Source: Manis javanica (taxonomy: Eukaryota; Chordata; Mammalia; Pholidota; Manidae). From it: 64,000 bases of DNA. This document shows, one piece after another, positions 59,985 to 64,000 of this stretch. The position numbers and the translations under genes were made by a program. Each line of letters begins with the position of its first letter. Position 1 is the first letter of the stretch. The notes below the pieces were generated by a model. It was not told the DNA's origin. It ran no database searches and was given only the letters and a program-made list of their open reading frames with translations. Where the stretch lies: positions 102,286,001 to 102,350,000 of the forward strand of contig NC_133167.1 in the NCBI RefSeq assembly GCF_040802235.1. Reading direction: 5' to 3'.

Positions 59985-60606
59985 AATACTTTGGACAAAA
60001 TCCCAGATTCGAAAAGGTATATGCACCCCTATGTTTACTGCCCCATTATTTACAATAGCCAATACATATGGAAAAAACCAAAGTTCCCATCAATAGATGA
60101 ATGGATAAAGAAGATGTGGTACATATACACAATGGAATATTACTCAGGCATAACCAAGAAAGAAATCCTGTCATTTGCAACAGAATAGATGGACCTAGAG
60201 GGTATTATGCTCAGTGAAATAAGTTAGGCAGGGAAAGACAAATACCGTATGATTTCACTTATATGTAGAATCTAAAACCAAAACAACAAAATGAACAAAA
60301 TAGCAGTAGATTCACAGACACTAGGAAGTGACTGGTGGTTACCATGAGGGTGGGGAGGGTGAGGGGGATGAAGGGGCACAAAAATTCTCAATCATAATGT
60401 ACATTGCTCACAGGGATGGTAGCACAGCATGGAATATAAAACCAATGGTTCTGTAACATCTCTCTAAATTGATAGATAGTAACTGTACTAGTGGGGGTGA
60501 GGATTTAACAATGTGGGTAACTGGTGAACCACTATGTTGTACACTTGAACCAATATAAGATTGTTTATCAATGATAATTCAATAAAAAATGTATTGAACA
60601 TGAAAC
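59985..60606 (+). mobile_element. L1 LINE 3' end, 5'-truncated
   Basis: Contains the conserved L1 run ATAGATGAATGGATAAAGAA, GATGTGGTACATATACACAATGG, AATATTACTCAGGCATAACC and ATTATGCTCAGTGAAATAAG, then ACAAATACCGTATGATTTCA and a G-rich 3' UTR (GGTGGGGAGGGTGAGGGGGA). It ends TTCAATAAAAAATG. The 65-aa frame at 59991-60188 (MWYIYTMEYYSGITKKE) is L1-derived, not a host gene. Few substitutions in the diagnostic words suggest moderate age within a laurasiatherian lineage. No clear target-site duplication found. Confidence 0.9.
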
Positions 60607-60891
60607 ATGAAGATGAACAGGAGAATTTCTAAATATTAAAAAAAATTTTTTAAAAGGTATGTCCTATATTTCAAATATATTGCCAGGACTAATGGAATTT
60701 GTTCATACTTTATGGGCTAACTGCCAGTTTTTTAAGCTTTGAGAAATGAATTTTTGTATTATCCAGGAAAGGTGCCACCCTCTATCACAAGGAGGTTTTG
60801 AAGTTCAACTGAGATTACATTTTTGAAAATATAGTATAGCCATCACAGTATTATAAAAATAAGAAAAATATTTTGGTAAAGTCACATGGAC

Positions 60892-60920
60892 TTTTTTTTT
60901 TTTTTTTACTAAAAAAAAAA
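60892..60920. repeat. T16 and A10 runs, possible hairpin
   Basis: A run of sixteen T, ACT, then ten A followed by TAAAATAAAA. The two runs are complementary with a 3-base spacer, so a hairpin is possible. It may equally be two unrelated homopolymers. Confidence 0.8.
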
Positions 60921-61289
60921 TAAAATAAAACTCTCCCTCCATTTTTGGCAAACCTCCCGAAAGCACTTCAGATCAACTCTTTGACCTGCTGTAGAATCAG
61001 ACACTCTGAGATGGGGAAAGACCACCACACAGAGTCCTTCCTATGTAGCACCAAAATCGGTTAGTTATATTCTCACGGGAAGACTATTTTGGTGATGAAT
61101 ATAGGAACATTTTGAAGTTCATGAGTAGAATATTATGTAGTTCCCACTTCAGGCTTTTATAGTCTTTAACATTATAACTTTGTTTTTTTCTGCTAGTTCT
61201 AATCCTACAGCGTGCATAGGCTATAATGTTGCTGTGATCAAAGCAACCTGAAGTTAAGCAATAGTAACTATCTATAAACAAGGTCTTAC

Positions 61290-61433
61290 CATTCTGGACA
61301 TCCAACACATGGTGTTTGTCTAATGTCCAGCCACCCATGTTCGAAGCATCTAATTCGTAGCCCTGCAAAATGGCAGTCCTCTTTTCCCACAGCGTCAGGT
61401 CCAAACATGACTCATATTCATATCCAACTGATA
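61290..61433 (-). CDS. TENM3: TENM3 coding exon, window exon 2 of 13 (FN-plug to NHL)
   Basis: 144 nt (48 codons, phase 1 to phase 1), so its loss would not shift the frame. The acceptor is GATTCCAG and the donor G|GTAAGACC. It encodes [18 protein letters not shown], then the stretch ending [11 protein letters not shown]. This is the lead-in to the NHL propeller, and the [10 protein letters not shown] segment is highly conserved among teneurins. The reading frame joins the previous exon as V-V-S-V-G and the next as N-G-I-L-Y. No alternative function is considered. Confidence 0.93.
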
Positions 61434-62747
61434 CTGGAATCAAAACAACCACAGTTCATTATCTGAACTACAGGCAGACATAGAATTTATTTTATTATTT
61501 TGACAAAAGTGTTTTCACAATTGTGTTCTGAGACTATATTCCCACTTATTTATGGGCAGAGTTTATTTTTCATATGAGAAGATTTGATCATATAAAAGGT
61601 GTTTTTCTAAAAAATGATCTCAAAATACTATTCTTCCACTGATTTAATAGAAAACTAGTATTTTCTTCCCAACTCCACTTTTTTCACAAAGGGTTCACAG
61701 TAAAAAATGAAGTCCAGATTGGGTTACAATTAAGTAATTAGATCAGATAAATCAGCCCCAAATGGTAATCAGATGGTAATAACTAAACATAATATGTTTT
61801 ATCTGAATAATTAGAGCTATTTAGTTTCCAAGGGCGTTAAGTTGTGGAAAATATTTATGATAAGGTTCAACAGAGTAAACAAGATAGCCAGATTATGACA
61901 TTTATTTACAGGTTATTGTCAGGAATGAACAATAAAACTAGCAGTAAATGAATATGAACAAATCACAAATGAAAACTTCAGCATTTACAGTAAGACATGG
62001 ATTTCTAAATTCAGAACAAAGTGAAGGGGGAAGTGGCCATTATCTGATTACTTTGAACTAATTCAAGTCCAAATTATATGTTAATTCCAGAATAAAATGT
62101 GTTACATTTCTAGTAAAAATAATAGAACAAAAAACATGCTCACGATGTTCTAAGCCTGAGCTTAAAGCTATGTTAAATATATCTCAACATGTCAAGCTTT
62201 GATTGTACTGTCTAGTCATTCAGTGAAACAACTGGTTTGATGGATGTTTTGAGAGTATCATTCCACCGAATCAACTCCTTCTAGTAAAAAGAGCAGAAAT
62301 AATTTGGGGCACAAATGTCTGAAATTCTGTTAAGTATCACCATCATGAGTTACAATTATACTAGTTGTTAGATACAGAAAACATAGTGTAAGGAACGCTA
62401 AGGAGATAAAATAATAAAGAAAAGAAGAAAATGAGAAAACAAAGAGGCACAATCAGGAAAAATAAACATGAAAAAAGGACACTGACGAGGTGAAATCTCC
62501 TTCAGAACATTCTTCTAAGATACAATTTCAGCCAGAGAAATTGATAATCTTTCTCATCATTTGGAATATATTCCTTTGTATCTGAACCACAGTGGATCTG
62601 AACCAATGGGCTGATAACTTCCCTTGGACAAACTTACTGCTTTTCTATGTGTTTATCCATTGCCTTCCATGGGCTACAATTAATTTTATGTTAGTTCTGA
62701 CTTCAAGCCGATTTTTTCGATGCAGACTGTATTTACATGGAACTTAC
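61434..62747 (-). other. TENM3: TENM3 intron between window exons 1 and 2
   Basis: About 1.3 kb of AT-rich unique sequence with donor GTAAGT and acceptor GATTCCAG. No repeats, RNA genes or additional exons recognised. Confidence 0.85.
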
Positions 62748-63015
62748 CAACAGCTTCAGACAGACCATAGACCTTCTGATTATACGCATCGGTTTTATCC
62801 CATATGAAAGTATAGGCCAAGTTTGGTGAGGCAGGGAACCACTTTTGAAAAAGTCTTCCTACAACAGCTACCATCAGATGAACCTTCATTAAATTGAATG
62901 GTATAACGGACTGGGTCATGGTGATCTTGAGAACTGACTTATATCCTGCCGCTCTGGAACTCAAATAGGACAGTTTGAGGTCTGTCCCTGGAATGGTGGT
63001 CTCTTCATGGAGTAC
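62748..63015 (-). CDS. TENM3: TENM3 coding exon, window exon 1 of 13 (TTR/FN-plug region)
   Basis: First TENM3 exon in the window in gene order: 268 nt, 89 full codons plus one base. It starts in phase 0 with [12 protein letters not shown] after the acceptor ...CCTAG and ends GLSEAV plus G before the donor GTAAGT. Visible stretches include [14 protein letters not shown] and [18 protein letters not shown]. In teneurins this segment lies between the EGF stalk and the propeller, in the transthyretin-like and fibronectin-plug region whose plug closes the bottom of the YD shell. If the whole protein has about 2,700 residues, as in other mammals, this is roughly residues 983-1072. Earlier exons are outside the window. 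The paralogue assignment comes from the exons downstream in the gene. Confidence 0.93.
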
Positions 63016-64000
63016 CTAGGTTTGAAGAGAGCAGAAGCTGCAAACTTGATCATGTATGACTACTAAATAAAATACATTTAAAAGAACCGAACAGAGCAAG
63101 TAAAATAAGAAACCAAAGAGTTAATATTCACAGATATGCGTTTGAGCCGTTACCTTATGCAATAATTAAAAATAATTGCTCCAGCCCCGTTTCTCTCCTC
63201 CTAAAAGCTTTTTGGCATCTATTTGGAGTTCATCCTACCTCAGGTGCTGCTTCTCATACAGTAAACACTGTGACTACCCCGTCAGGCTGACAGGCATGGA
63301 TGCGCCAGTTTGTTCACAGGCTCAGTGGAGACTCACTAACCGGTCTTTCACCCCCAACCCCCTGGAGAACTCGAGCAGACATTTATAGAACGGTTAGCTC
63401 AGCACCGGGGTGCAGTCTGGGCCAAGGACCTGGCCTACGCCAGCTGGCATGTTTAGGGATCCTCGGCTGACTGGCCACAGTGTATGAAGACAGGAATCAT
63501 GACCAAAAGGAACAATTCATTTGGGTTAAACTGCAGCAAATTCCATACCCCCATTGAAAGGCAACATAAGAATAGCACATGCTCATAATCACTTAAATGC
63601 TGAGCTAGGACTCACCCGATTTTTGATATGACAGTAAATTAACTAATGTTTAAAACTGCATACACTTTCCCCCAGAGAACCACTAATGTGTTACTAGATG
63701 CACCCCAAAGACTCTCAAGGTGTACTTTTTGAACTGAAACCGGACTGCAAAATATTAACATAATTACCTGCACAAGAATTATCTCCTTTACAAATTTTTA
63801 AAAATCATATTCTTAATCTGACAATTTACCCATCAATGTGACTGGCTCAATAAGTGCTAAGAAATTTTTAACGACATATGCAAAATACATTTTGCCAAAA
63901 AACATTAATTTGCTGGAAACATACATTTTATGTAGTATATAAAATCTTTCCAAATAGTTCAGATTCCTACTAATAAATTCTCCTTACTCTTATTAGTTTG
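63016..64000 (-). other. TENM3: Part of the TENM3 intron preceding window exon 1
   Basis: Acceptor CTTCAAACCTAG at its left end. A weak MIR/L2-like fragment is possible near 63375-63460 (GAACGGTTAGCTCAGCACCG). The rest is AT-rich unique sequence running off the window. No exon was found in it. Confidence 0.75.

Larger units (their letters stand above)
56556..61289 (-). other. TENM3: TENM3 intron between window exons 2 and 3
   Basis: About 4.7 kb. Contains a MER5A-like hAT element at 56832-57008, a T15 run at 58748-58762, an L1 3' end at about 59985-60606, and a T16/A10 pair at 60892-60920. A GC-rich patch at about 58915-59280 holds CpGs and overlapping ORFs but no recognisable gene. Confidence 0.75.

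Noticed and set aside
59991-60188. 65-aa ORF resembling a conserved peptide (MWYIYTMEYYSG)
   Set aside because: It is part of the L1 3' end, a very common repeat-derived translation, not a host gene.
1-64000. CRISPR arrays, tRNA or rRNA genes, bacterial operons, prophage
   Set aside because: None seen. The window is vertebrate nuclear DNA with spliced exons and mammalian interspersed repeats.

Overview
This is a piece of a placental-mammal nuclear genome: long introns with canonical GT..AG splice sites, relics of MIR, L2, L1 and hAT-type elements, microsatellites, and one multi-exon gene. The gene is TENM3 (teneurin-3, also called ODZ3 or Ten-m3), read on the minus strand. The window holds its 3' portion: 13 consecutive coding exons, including a 21-nt microexon, with 5,154 coding nt (1,717 residues plus stop) and the 3' UTR. 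The paralogue call rests on the C-terminal peptide, which ends [13 protein letters not shown] as in TCAP-3, on the 7-residue NHL insert RNKDFRH, and on NHL wording such as [18 protein letters not shown]. The species cannot be fixed. No primate Alu, rodent B1/B2, ruminant BOV, carnivore CAN-SINE or horse ERE copy is recognised. The L1 3' end and a roughly 750-bp retroposon look laurasiatherian, and a SINE-poor lineage such as pangolin is a low-confidence guess.

Layout, left to right. Positions 1-8044 lie downstream of the gene and hold no recognisable gene: they are GC-rich at first, with MIR fragments, a (GT)n tract, a strong CTCF-type motif at 4619-4637 and a conserved-looking AT-rich block near 7560-7745. 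Positions 8045-10850 are the inferred 3' UTR, with a well-formed distal poly(A) signal at 8060-8065 and a proximal candidate at 9997-10002. Coding exons then run rightwards in reverse gene order: 10851-11606 (last exon, toxin-like domain and TCAP), 13621-13751, 16484-18095 (1,612-nt exon, YD shell and RHS core), 21068-21364, 28487-28722, 30037-30212, 44231-45105 (end of NHL propeller and first YD repeats), 45871-46025, 47122-47354, 55570-55590 (microexon), 56306-56555, 61290-61433 and 62748-63015. The window ends inside the intron before the last of these. The EGF repeats, transmembrane segment and intracellular domain lie beyond the right edge.

All exon phases join without a break, every boundary has a canonical GT donor and AG acceptor, and no internal stop was found, so the gene looks intact. 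The encoded part is the adhesive extracellular core of a synaptic type II membrane protein: TTR/FN-plug region, six-bladed NHL beta-propeller, YD-repeat barrel closed by an RHS-associated core, then the antibiotic-binding-like and Tox-GHH-like C-terminal domains. The microexon sits in the propeller and corresponds to the known isoform switch that tunes teneurin-3 homophilic adhesion. I found no previously undescribed gene system. The most informative extras are the splicing signals around the microexon, the CTCF motif downstream of the gene, and the retroposon with target-site duplications in the 14-kb intron.
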